From Methanomicrobiales archaeon (GTDB lineage Archaea > Halobacteriota > Methanomicrobia > Methanomicrobiales > Methanoculleaceae): 5,305 nt of DNA. The notes beneath the pieces are model-generated. The model saw only the letters and a program-made list of their open reading frames with translations, did no database searches and was not told the origin of the DNA. The DNA lies in the NCBI GenBank assembly GCA_012510295.1, contig JAAZID010000206.1:1-5305 (forward strand). The letters run 5' to 3'. The first letter of the stretch is position 1; each line of letters begins with the position of its first letter. Shown in pieces: positions 1 to 5,305 of the stretch. Both the position numbers and the translations under genes were made by a program.

Positions 1-117
1 ACAGATGTAAGCGGGAACATCCCTGATAACGATGACTGCATCCCCGACCCGTGCGATAAACTCTGTCGTTCCTTCCTGCAGGGTTCCCTTACAAAATGTA
101 CATCTCTCTGGAATCAT
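1..117 (-). CDS. YgiT-type zinc-finger antitoxin (MqsA family), N-terminal part, cut by the window edge
   Basis: The 39 visible residues start at ATG 117-115 (MIPERCTFCKGTLQEG) and run off the left edge. A CxxC pair at Cys6 and Cys9 is followed by a strand-rich stretch ending in VPAYIC, where Cys39 should be the first Cys of the second CxxC pair. This spacing and the 'C-x2-C, T-x-E, D-V-P-A-x-x-C' pattern are those of the YgiT-type zinc finger found in MqsA-like antitoxins. Its start overlaps the stop of the preceding toxin-like gene as ATGA, indicating translational coupling. By family analogy it should neutralise the upstream protein and may repress the pair, but whether a C-terminal DNA-binding domain exists cannot be seen. 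The family call is fairly firm; the antitoxin role is inferred from family and context. Confidence 0.8.
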   Translation of the reverse strand, partial: MIPERCTFCKGTLQEGTTEFIARVGDAVIVIRDVPAYIC

Positions 118-426
118 TTCTTTCTCCTTGTCCGCACATCAGTCCAGTATTCATCGTCCGGCATGTAGGCAGTGATGACCCGGAGATGGTCATCACAGAT
201 CCCGAGTACTACATGATATGCATGATTACGTATAAAACCGAGCATGAGCAACGAAGGACAGGGTTCGTCATCAGGGTATGACTCGATGATCTCTCCGCTT
301 CTGATCGCAGAGAGGAGGAGCATCAGTGGAAATGTTCCTCTCAAACATCCGGATCCGGGCATGATGTGATATAATTATCAAATCCCGTTCTATTCGCCCG
401 ATGATCTCGTCCCGGCTACGATCCAT
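114..426 (-). pseudogene. DUF4258 family toxin-like gene, broken by a +1 frameshift
   Basis: The N-terminal half starts at ATG 426-424, with a GAGG ribosome-binding site about 7 nt upstream, and contains SHHARIRMFERNIST, the conserved DUF4258 start (HA-x-x-R-M-x-E-R-x-I). The rest of the family pattern (AIRSGEIIESYPDDEPCPS, then HVVLGI, then VITAYMPDDEYW ending TRRKK) continues in the next frame to the TGA at 116-114. The switch lies around 325-311, in GATGCTCCTCCTCTCT. Removing one base, for example the G at 321, gives a continuous 103-residue protein with normal family spacing between the IS and AI motifs. DUF4258 proteins commonly sit beside YgiT-type antitoxins and are predicted RelE/MqsR-like toxins. 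Here the toxin comes first and overlaps the antitoxin start by ATGA. An in-frame GTG at 465 is an alternative, longer start. The gene could be a true pseudogene, a sequencing error, or less likely a recoded gene. Confidence 0.75.
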
Positions 427-491
427 ACCCTTCCCTCGTATGTGGATCAGTTCTACCTCCGGCACGTAAAGCGTTTCCAGCTGAACAGGGC

Positions 492-516
492 ACCGGGGAA
501 CACTTCAGTGGCCGGT
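492..516. repeat. Imperfect inverted repeat in the spacer (possible hairpin or operator)
   Basis: Outer arms ACCGG (492-496) and CCGGT (512-516) flank inner arms CACT (501-504) and AGTG (507-510), separated by a 2-nt loop and an asymmetric GGAA/G bulge. It lies about 66-90 nt upstream of the toxin-like gene start, where an operator for the antitoxin could be. Arms this short can arise by chance in GC-rich DNA, so no function is claimed. Confidence 0.25.
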
Positions 517-704
517 AGCTACTGTACAGAGATTTCCCTTTACTATCCACCCTCCTGAGCGGAGACCTCCCGGTAGAAGAACCCCGCCCGGGCCTCGCCA
601 GGATACGTCATACCCGGCTCACCGCACCCCCTCCCGGCCATTGCGCTCCCGCACCAGCCGTGTATAACACCCCTCGCCGGAACACAGAAGACCATCCGGT
701 AGAA

Positions 705-737
705 CAATCACAAAAAAAATCGCGGGAAAGGAAAAAC
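705..737 (-). terminator. Oligo-U intrinsic terminator at the end of the operon
   Basis: Directly after the PAC2 stop codon the minus-strand transcript reads TTTTT (736-732), then TTTCCCGCGA, then a run of eight T (719-712), then GTGATTGTTC. Archaeal RNA polymerase terminates at U-rich tracts, often without a strong hairpin, and there is no strong stem here. The position immediately after the last operon gene and before a compositionally different module supports the call. Confidence 0.65.
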
Positions 738-1484
738 TCACCCGATATAATTCAATTCTTCCCGGGCCTTGGCCTCCTCGGCCTCCCGGATCGTCTCGAT
801 CGCCTGCTCCATATCCTCCGCCCGCTCCTGCAGGAAGGTATGGTCGACCTCGATCCCGAGCAGGCTGGAGAGAACCCCAAGGAGACTATCGGCGCTCCGG
901 GGATCGACGATGTATCCGCTCGTCTCGCCCATCAGGCATATCCCCTCGATCCCCCGCACCTCGCCGAGACCGAGCAGGAGCCCCGACGCCCCCACGATCG
1001 CCCCGCCCGTCCCGACGTTCTCAAACGACCCCCCGGCCGCCTCCACCTCAGGCCGGAGATGCTCCATATTGACCGCCGATAAAATCCTCGGATCCTCGAC
1101 CAGGTGGCCGACACCGTAGCCCCCGAGGGCGTATATCCGCTGGACACCGAGCTCCTCGGCGATATCCAGGTAACTCTCCGCCAGGATGTAGTGCCCCTCA
1201 GGCGACGTGCTCTGGAAATCTCCCACGAGGAAGAGGATCGCCTTCCCGTCCTTCTCGCAACGGTATATCTCGTTGCAGACGAGCCGGGCGATGCCTTCTC
1301 CGTCAATAACCACCTGTGGTGGGAAATGAAGCGAGTATATCTCCGCTACCAGTTCCCCGCCGAGCTCATCGATGAGGTGGTCGGCGACCAGCTTCCCCAC
1401 GTGCCCGATGCCCGGCAACCCCTCGATCAGGATCGGGGCATCGATACCATCTTCCTGGAAAAAAACTATGCTGACGTTGTCCAT
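738..1484 (-). CDS. PAC2-family proteasome assembly chaperone-like protein
   Basis: This is a 248-residue soluble protein of the PAC2 (PF09754-type) superfamily. The hallmark N-terminus is visible: an APILIEGLPGIGHVGKLVADHL segment, then LHFPPQVVIDG, the LFLVGDFQS strand and the YALGGYGVG glycine-rich loop, with GASGLLLGLG further on. The C-terminal third is helical and charged. Archaeal relatives assist 20S proteasome alpha-ring assembly. The extreme C-terminus (ELNYIG) does not end in an exact hydrophobic-Tyr-X motif, so direct proteasome docking is not evident. Two starts are possible: ATG 1484, preceded by GGAGGG 10 nt upstream, and ATG 1508, preceded by GGAGGAT 8 nt upstream. I chose 1484 because homologues usually begin just before the VSIVFF strand and because it shortens the overlap with nop10 to 19 nt. 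It is the last gene of the operon. Confidence 0.88.
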   Translation of the reverse strand: MDNVSIVFFQEDGIDAPILIEGLPGIGHVGKLVADHLIDELGGELVAEIYSLHFPPQVVIDGEGIARLVCNEIYRCEKDGKAILFLVGDFQSTSPEGHYILAESYLDIAEELGVQRIYALGGYGVGHLVEDPRILSAVNMEHLRPEVEAAGGSFENVGTGGAIVGASGLLLGLGEVRGIEGICLMGETSGYIVDPRSADSLLGVLSSLLGIEVDHTFLQERAEDMEQAIETIREAEEAKAREELNYIG

Positions 1485-1633
1485 CTCCGTACCACCCTCC
1501 GGTAGCATCCGTATCTATCCTCCGGTGAAAAACGTGCCGGATGGGCCGGCCGCGTCGACCGGCCACAGACCGGGCATATCGAAGAGAGCGTGTATCGCCG
1601 GTCATGCGGACAGAGGCGTATGCGGTTACTCAT
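1466..1633 (-). CDS. nop10: H/ACA ribonucleoprotein subunit Nop10
   Basis: This is a 55-residue protein (MSNRIRLCPHDRRYTL start) running from ATG 1633-1631 to TAG 1468-1466. Nop10 binds the pseudouridine synthase Cbf5 and helps place H/ACA guide RNA for rRNA pseudouridylation. The family pattern is clear: N-terminal RIRxC, then YTL, then CPVCG (Cys20 and Cys23), then AHPARFSPEDRYGxYRR, which in homologues is the linker and helix that lie along Cbf5. Length is typical, since archaeal Nop10 is about 50-60 residues. The usual first zinc pair C-x2-C is here C8-P-H-D11, so one ligand position carries Asp. It starts 6 nt after the aIF2-alpha stop, and its 3' end overlaps the following PAC2 gene. 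The Shine-Dalgarno sequence is weak (GGAT), which suggests coupling to upstream translation. Confidence 0.95.
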   Translation of the reverse strand: MSNRIRLCPHDRRYTLSSICPVCGRSTRPAHPARFSPEDRYGCYRRVVRRWTTSA

Positions 1634-1639
1634 ATTCGC

Positions 1640-2419
1640 TTATCCGGCCCTCTGTCTCCGGATAAACCGACCTGTCCCGCCCGCCCGCTCGACCACGCCG
1701 ACGGCCGCATTCGCCGCCTTCTCGATCGCCTTCTCGGCCGTCTTATAATCAGGCGCCGTCACTTTTATCCGGTATCTCGGAGCCCCGACGTATATCAGGT
1801 CGATCTCGACGTTCTCGATCTTCGGTTGCGCGCTCCGGAGCGCGCGGCGGATCACGTTGACCCCGTCTGGCCGGGGCGATACCATCTCAAGGTGCCCCGT
1901 GATCGTCACCCGGGGAACCTTCACGTTATCGTTTGCGATCGCGATGAGCGACTCCCTGACCGGTTCATCGAGCTTCAACCGATCCGCCGCCTCGCCGCCG
2001 GTCGTGACGATCTCCTCAAACACCTGGTAGAGGAGGGCGTATTCATGGTATATAGCCTCCTCGATAACCTCCCGGTCCACTCCCGACGCTTCGGCGGCAA
2101 ACCCGATCCACTTGGAAGCTTTCTGCTCGTTCTTCCACTCGTGGATCTTCTCGCGCCGCTGGTGCTCGTTTACATCCTTCAGCGAGAGATCGATGTGGCC
2201 ACGGCCCGGGTCGACACTCAGGACTTTGCAGACGACCTTCTGCCCTTCGCGTATGTAGTCCCGGATATACTTAATCCAGCCCCGTGCTATCTCAGATATC
2301 GGTATGAGCCCTCTCCGCTCGCCATACTCATCCAGGGTCACGAACGCCGCAAAATCCTTGACGTCCGCGACCGTGCAGACAACGAGTTCTCCCTCTTCGG
2401 GCCACACTCTCTCATGCAT
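1640..2419 (-). CDS. Translation initiation factor aIF2, alpha subunit
   Basis: This 259-residue protein is the alpha subunit of the aIF2 heterotrimer, which delivers initiator Met-tRNA to the small ribosomal subunit. Residues about 8-81 form an S1/OB domain (GELVVCTVADVKDFAAFV, GLIPISEIA, GHIDLSLKDV). A helical middle domain follows (about 84-165, starting HQRREKIHEWKNEQK), then an alpha-beta domain (about 168-245, PRVTITGHLEMVSPRPDGV) that contacts the gamma subunit in known structures. Length matches the family. The residue aligned with eukaryotic Ser51 (the eIF2-alpha kinase site) is Tyr51 in the segment SEIARGWIKYI. ATG 2419 is preferred; TTG 2422 directly before it would add one residue. 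A GTGAT element about 5 nt upstream of that TTG-ATG pair serves as ribosome-binding site. The gene lies 3-6 nt after rps27e and 6 nt before nop10, the common archaeal order. Confidence 0.97.
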   Translation of the reverse strand: MHERVWPEEGELVVCTVADVKDFAAFVTLDEYGERRGLIPISEIARGWIKYIRDYIREGQKVVCKVLSVDPGRGHIDLSLKDVNEHQRREKIHEWKNEQKASKWIGFAAEASGVDREVIEEAIYHEYALLYQVFEEIVTTGGEAADRLKLDEPVRESLIAIANDNVKVPRVTITGHLEMVSPRPDGVNVIRRALRSAQPKIENVEIDLIYVGAPRYRIKVTAPDYKTAEKAIEKAANAAVGVVERAGGTGRFIRRQRAG

Positions 2420-2425
2420 CAATAA

Positions 2426-2614
2426 TCACTCAAGTACTGAGAGGATCTCAGCCTTTATATCAGCTTTCCCGCCACGGGGCTCTGCGAGGAGCCGTCCACA
2501 GACACTGCATTCAACAACGGTGCTCGCTTTCTCAAAGATAACCTGTTCGTTCTCGCAATCGGGGCACTTCACCTTCAGAAAAGCGCTCCTGTTCTCTCTA
2601 TTCAATCGGACCAC
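2426..2614 (-). CDS. rps27e: 30S ribosomal protein S27e
   Basis: This 62-residue zinc-ribbon protein belongs to the small ribosomal subunit and is shared by archaea and eukaryotes. Its C4 zinc site is complete: Cys17 and Cys20 (VKCPDCENEQVIF) and Cys36 and Cys39 (VVECSVCGRLLAEPRGG), with the family's typical spacing and its GxxLxxPxGGKA tail. Length is normal for archaeal S27e. The start codon is GTG (2614-2612), with a GAGGT element just upstream that overlaps the end of rpl44e; the gap to that gene is 6 nt. It ends 6 nt before the ATG of the aIF2-alpha gene. The rpl44e-rps27e-aIF2alpha-nop10 order is a recurrent archaeal cluster, so co-regulation with the translation machinery is expected. 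Confidence 0.97.
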   Translation of the reverse strand: MVRLNRENRSAFLKVKCPDCENEQVIFEKASTVVECSVCGRLLAEPRGGKADIKAEILSVLE

Positions 2615-2620
2615 TGTACC

Positions 2621-2899
2621 TCACTCCACCAGTTCAAATTTCCCGGCCCGGAATCCCGGCCGGAGGTGTGACTTCCCGCAGACCGTGCAGCGGTACTTCA
2701 CGTTAATCTTCTTCGTCGGCTTATCGCCGCCGGGCACCTTGCTGAACTTGCCCATGTTGCCCACAGTACTCCTGCGGGCCTTCTGACGATCGATCCAGTT
2801 GAAGTGGCGTACCCGTCCCCTCTTCACCCGCACGACCTCATGAACCTGGTGATTCCTGCAGAATGGGCAGTACGTCCTGAATTTTGATGGCATCTTCAT
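2621..2899 (-). CDS. rpl44e: 50S ribosomal protein L44e
   Basis: This 92-residue basic zinc-binding protein belongs to the large ribosomal subunit, near the E site in known archaeal ribosome structures. It starts [14 protein letters not shown], with Cys11 and Cys14 forming the first half of the zinc site and Cys71 and Cys74 ([10 protein letters not shown]) the second. The central region is rich in Lys and Arg, including the characteristic [12 protein letters not shown] segment. Length matches archaeal L44e. ATG 2899 has a GAGG ribosome-binding site 8 nt upstream; the second Met at 2893 is a less likely start. The 28-nt gap from gins51 is the longest in the operon and contains an AT-rich stretch (TAATATAGG) that could be a weak internal TATA box, though this is speculative. 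Confidence 0.97.
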   Translation of the reverse strand: MKMPSKFRTYCPFCRNHQVHEVVRVKRGRVRHFNWIDRQKARRSTVGNMGKFSKVPGGDKPTKKINVKYRCTVCGKSHLRPGFRAGKFELVE

Positions 2900-2927
2900 A
2901 ATAATAGCCTCTATCCAAGTACCTATA

Positions 2928-3566
2928 TTACTTGTTAAGCCTGATACTTAAGGCTATGCCGCGCTCGCAGAGCACGTCTGCATTGCTTTCCGGCAGGGTG
3001 ACGATATCCCCGCGCTCAACCGCGTAGGTTCTTCCGTCAACCCCCATGAACGGCTCTATACCGGACTTGATGTGCACGAGGGCGTACGGCGACGTGACGG
3101 GGGTGGCGACCACCTCCGGCCCGGCATCGATCGCCTCGTCGATCGAATCCATATCCGTCGCCCTGATCCCGAGGGGATCCTCCTCCCCGTGGACGAGCGT
3201 CGCCCGGCACCCATCGATCGCATCGATGATCTGCGCATACATCGCCCGCTCCGCCGGGAGCATCTTCCGGGCCTCCTCCTTATCGAAGTACTGTCCCTCG
3301 ACCTGCTGGAACGCGAGATCGAGGATCTGCCGGGTCCGGAGCGAGAAGATCTCCTGCACGGTATCGGTGACGCTCCCGATCTCCTCGATGACGAGGCTCC
3401 CCGCCCGGCTATCGAGCGGGTTTTCAAGACCGTAGTAATCGACCTTGAGTCTCTCGATGTAGTCCCGGGCATTCTCGTAGAGAGCCGGCTCGATGTAGGA
3501 GAGCCTGCCCGTGTGGTGCATATCGAGCAGCGTCTGGCGCAGTTTTTCCAGGAAGTCCCCGGCCAC
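2928..3566 (-). CDS. gins51: GINS complex subunit Gins51 (Sld5/Psf1-like)
   Basis: This 212-residue replication factor forms the archaeal GINS complex, which links MCM helicase, Cdc45/GAN-type RecJ protein and primase at the fork. The N-terminal helical A domain spans about residues 1-122 ([19 protein letters not shown], then helices through [10 protein letters not shown]). An acidic linker (about 126-152) joins it to a small beta-rich B domain at about 160-211 ([32 protein letters not shown] is its core region). The A-then-B order marks the Gins51 (Sld5/Psf1) type, not Gins23. The start is GTG 3566-3564, immediately abutting the priS stop (TAG-GTG), with an AGGAGGGG ribosome-binding site inside the end of priS, so translation is probably coupled. 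Pairing with priS agrees with the known physical link between GINS and primase in archaea. Confidence 0.93.
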   Translation of the reverse strand: MAGDFLEKLRQTLLDMHHTGRLSYIEPALYENARDYIERLKVDYYGLENPLDSRAGSLVIEEIGSVTDTVQEIFSLRTRQILDLAFQQVEGQYFDKEEARKMLPAERAMYAQIIDAIDGCRATLVHGEEDPLGIRATDMDSIDEAIDAGPEVVATPVTSPYALVHIKSGIEPFMGVDGRTYAVERGDIVTLPESNADVLCERGIALSIRLNK

Positions 3567-4682
3567 CTACACCCCTCCTGCGATCTCTGCTATGTTACGA
3601 CAGCAGAGGAAGACCGCGAGCGCCTCGGGCACGTTCGCCGGCCCCGCCTTGAGCGTGTAGGTACTCCCGAGCAGGGATGTGGTGAAGTTCATCTTCATGT
3701 CAACCCGGACCTCCCGCTCACCGAAGACCACCGCGTCGATGAGCGGGTCGAAGTCAGCGAGATCCCGGATATCAAGCGGCACCACCCGCATACCGCTACC
3801 GCCGTGGAGCGACCCCGGTGTGCGGATAAGGCGCTTGATATCCGTCGTGACCGGCTCATCGGCACGCGCCCCCGCATCCCGGACCCGGCTCGCAAACCCG
3901 GGTGAGTCCATGATCGCCCGGGCGACCCGGTTCTGCAGGAGAGAGGAAGGACTCCCTCTGCGAATACGCTCAAGATTCCCGAAGAACTCCTGGCCCGCCT
4001 TCTTACCGATCCCACCGAGCTCCCCGATATACATCCCCGCCTCCTCCGCCTCAAGGCCTGCCAGCCACGTGAGGTGATCGCGGAGGACGCCCGTGTACCG
4101 CCGCCGCCACGCGGTCGAGGGAGCGCGAGGGGCGAGCATAACCTCCGGGTCGATCCCGATCCCGCATACGTAGTCGACGATCTCACGGCGTTCCGGACCC
4201 CCCCAGCCCCGGACGGCGATATCGGTCACGTGGATGTGGTAGCCGCGACCCCCCGAGAACGCGACCCGGATGTGGTTCTTCGAAAACCCCAGTTCATCGA
4301 TGAGCATCCGGACCAGCTTCACGGTCTCCTCCCGGACCCGCGCAAGCATCAGTGCGTAGGGACCGCGGACGATCTGGTCGGCGTCGAGGTCGAAGATCAG
4401 ATCCGCGCCGGCCCAGTGCTTCTCGGCCATCGTCGACGCCGCCGGCGTCTGGTAGTAGGCGGTCGAGTAGTAGACGTGGGCGGGGACCAGGCTTTTGACG
4501 TAAGCGGTGAGTTCTTGCGGGTCAATAAACGCCATATGCCGCCTCATCCTGATATCGGTTGAAGCGTCAAAGAAGACAAAACCCCATTCGCGTTGCTCAA
4601 GGGAGGACGGAGGGATGAGGTTCTGCCTCCGGTAGTACTCCATGAACCTCTGCTTCACAAACTCAAGCGTCGCGGGTTTCAT
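3567..4682 (-). CDS. priS: DNA primase small (catalytic) subunit PriS
   Basis: This 371-residue catalytic subunit of archaeal/eukaryotic-type primase makes RNA/DNA primers with the large subunit PriL. Motif I is FDLDAD, with metal-binding Asp98 and Asp100. Motif II is SGGRGYHIH (residues 143-151), with the nucleotide-binding Ser, Arg and His. Motif III appears as the TTDIKRLIRTPGSLHGGSG segment, with Asp281, Arg287 and His293. The N-terminal REWGFVFF and MRRHMAF segments are also typical. Residues 103-142, between motifs I and II, contain no Cys, so the zinc knuckle known from Pyrococcus PriS seems absent. ATG 4682-4680 overlaps the elp3 stop as ATGA, and the TAG stop abuts the GTG of gins51. 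Length is in the usual 330-400 range. PriL is not in the window. Confidence 0.96.
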   Translation of the reverse strand: MKPATLEFVKQRFMEYYRRQNLIPPSSLEQREWGFVFFDASTDIRMRRHMAFIDPQELTAYVKSLVPAHVYYSTAYYQTPAASTMAEKHWAGADLIFDLDADQIVRGPYALMLARVREETVKLVRMLIDELGFSKNHIRVAFSGGRGYHIHVTDIAVRGWGGPERREIVDYVCGIGIDPEVMLAPRAPSTAWRRRYTGVLRDHLTWLAGLEAEEAGMYIGELGGIGKKAGQEFFGNLERIRRGSPSSLLQNRVARAIMDSPGFASRVRDAGARADEPVTTDIKRLIRTPGSLHGGSGMRVVPLDIRDLADFDPLIDAVVFGEREVRVDMKMNFTTSLLGSTYTLKAGPANVPEALAVFLCCRNIAEIAGGV

Positions 4683-5305
4683 AGAATCGTCTTGATCATG
4701 TATGGGCCCGCTCGCTCATATCCCTGTTTCCTGTAGTAGGGGCGCACCCCGATACCGCTCATCACCGCAAGCCGCGCAAAGCCCTGGCCACGAGCCTCCT
4801 CCTCGGCGCGGGAGAGGAGTTGTGCGCCGAAACTGCGGTGCTGCCACTCATCCCCCTCCGCGGGGGTGCTGAGGGGGACCGCGCTCCCGTAGACATGGAG
4901 CTCGCGCAGGAGCGCCGCACCCTCGAGCTCGGCGCGGAAGATCCGGTGCGGGAGGCGGAGACGCGCAAACCCGACAAGGGCGTCCTCCGAACCCGCCTGG
5001 ATGAACCGCTCTTCGCCGCCGCACGACTCGTAGACGTGCGTCGAGACCGCGACTTCCTCGGGCTCAGGCGCCCGGCCGACCTCCCGGCACCTGATGCACC
5101 GGCACCGGAGTCCCTGCTCGTGGAGACGGTTCCCCGCAAGCTGCCGGAAGTTGCTGTGCCGGGAGCCGGCGACGATCAGCTTCGCCGGTATGTCGCGCTG
5201 GATGCGCTGGAGGCGGACGTACTCCGGGAGGAGGGATTTCGCGTAGGCGACGAGGTCGATCAGCTCACCCTCAGAGTAGGGGTGGTATTCGCCCCGCTCC
5301 CAGAG
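4679..5305 (-). CDS. elp3: Elp3 radical SAM/GNAT tRNA wobble-uridine modification enzyme, C-terminal part
   Basis: The visible 208 C-terminal residues run from the right edge to TGA 4681-4679; the radical SAM domain lies mostly outside the window. Elp3 uses acetyl-CoA and SAM to form carboxymethyl-uridine (cm5U) at tRNA position 34. Visible features, numbered from the edge, are the RDIPAKLIVAGSRHSNFRQL segment (38-56), the Cys cluster CRCIRCREVG (68-77), which in homologues helps bind zinc/tRNA, and the GNAT domain from about 85. The latter includes FARLRLPH, RELHVYG, the acetyl-CoA loop WQHRSFGAQLL (154-164) and the Elp3-specific GVRPYYRKQGYERAGPYMIK tail (187-206). The acetyl-CoA loop has Ser where many homologues have Gly (QHRG). 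The stop overlaps the priS start in ATGA, so the two are probably co-translated. The call is secure even though the N-terminus is missing. Confidence 0.95.
   Translation of the reverse strand, partial: LWERGEYHPYSEGELIDLVAYAKSLLPEYVRLQRIQRDIPAKLIVAGSRHSNFRQLAGNRLHEQGLRCRCIRCREVGRAPEPEEVAVSTHVYESCGGEERFIQAGSEDALVGFARLRLPHRIFRAELEGAALLRELHVYGSAVPLSTPAEGDEWQHRSFGAQLLSRAEEEARGQGFARLAVMSGIGVRPYYRKQGYERAGPYMIKTIL

Larger units (their letters stand above)
427..737. other. Gene-poor spacer between the operon end and the toxin-antitoxin module
   Basis: No convincing gene lies here. The right end (about 705-737) holds the U-rich terminator of the operon. The middle is GC-rich and contains only a 22-codon minus-strand ORF (611-543) of doubtful status. 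The left part contains an imperfect inverted repeat at 492-516 and should also hold the promoter of the toxin-antitoxin pair, but I find no clear archaeal TATA box (TTTATATA-like) on the minus strand. The spacer marks the boundary between the conserved operon and an accessory module whose base composition is noticeably less GC-rich. Confidence 0.6.

Noticed and set aside
96..281. A 61-codon plus-strand ORF over the toxin-like gene
   Set aside because: It is antisense to the conserved DUF4258 C-terminal half and shows no family features of its own.
271..465. Treating the N-terminal half of the DUF4258 gene as an independent 64-residue protein starting at GTG 465
   Set aside because: Its last part after the NIST segment loses the family pattern, which resumes in the other frame, so it is half of a broken gene.
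660..1119. Plus-strand ORFs of 116-140 codons opposite the PAC2 gene
   Set aside because: They are Pro/Arg/Ser-rich antisense shadows of a recognisable minus-strand gene in GC-rich DNA, with no family pattern.
1541..2425. A 294-codon plus-strand ORF opposite the aIF2-alpha gene
   Set aside because: It is fully antisense to a well-supported initiation-factor gene and has shadow-type composition rich in Arg, Asp and Leu with no domain pattern.
3072..3905. A 277-codon plus-strand ORF spanning the gins51/priS junction
   Set aside because: It runs antisense across two firmly identified genes; its open frame reflects the GC-biased codon positions of those genes.
4762..5139. A 125-codon minus-strand Arg/Ser-rich ORF inside elp3
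   Set aside because: It is an out-of-frame reading of the elp3 C-terminal region; the elp3 frame carries all recognised motifs.
1..5305. CRISPR arrays, insertion sequences, tRNA or rRNA genes
   Set aside because: No regularly spaced repeats, transposase motifs, terminal inverted repeats or cloverleaf-like segments were seen.

Overview
The window is archaeal. It carries an archaeal/eukaryotic-type primase small subunit (PriS), a GINS subunit, ribosomal proteins L44e and S27e, aIF2-alpha, the H/ACA protein Nop10, a PAC2-family proteasome assembly chaperone and an archaeal-type Elp3. The high GC content, the preference for codons ending in C or G, and this gene order suggest a methanogen of the order Methanomicrobiales, perhaps Methanoculleus-like. 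The order and genus are inferred from familiarity, not from a search.

Everything recognisable is on the minus strand. Read in transcription order from the right edge, the first part is one compact information-processing operon: elp3 (3' part only, 5305-4679), priS (4682-3567), gins51 (3566-2928), rpl44e (2899-2621), rps27e (2614-2426), aIF2-alpha (2419-1640), nop10 (1633-1466, only 55 codons and easily missed) and the PAC2-family gene (1484-738). Neighbours overlap, abut or lie 3-28 nt apart: elp3/priS share ATGA, the priS stop abuts the GTG start of gins51, and nop10 and the PAC2 gene overlap. A U-rich tract just after the PAC2 stop looks like the operon terminator. The operon therefore joins tRNA wobble modification, replication priming and helicase scaffolding, two zinc-ribbon ribosomal proteins, initiator-tRNA delivery, rRNA pseudouridylation and proteasome assembly. 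No operon promoter is visible, so it should lie to the right of the window.

Positions 427-737 form a gene-poor spacer with the terminator, one possible hairpin and one marginal 22-codon ORF. Left of it (426 to 1) is an accessory module with weaker GC bias: a DUF4258-type toxin-like gene broken by a single-base frameshift near 321, followed through an ATGA overlap by the first 39 codons of a YgiT/MqsA-type zinc-finger antitoxin that runs off the left edge.

I see no CRISPR array, tRNA, rRNA or insertion sequence. The main points for a second look are the frameshifted toxin-antitoxin pair, the Nop10 with an altered Cys site, and a PriS that seems to lack the zinc-knuckle cysteines.
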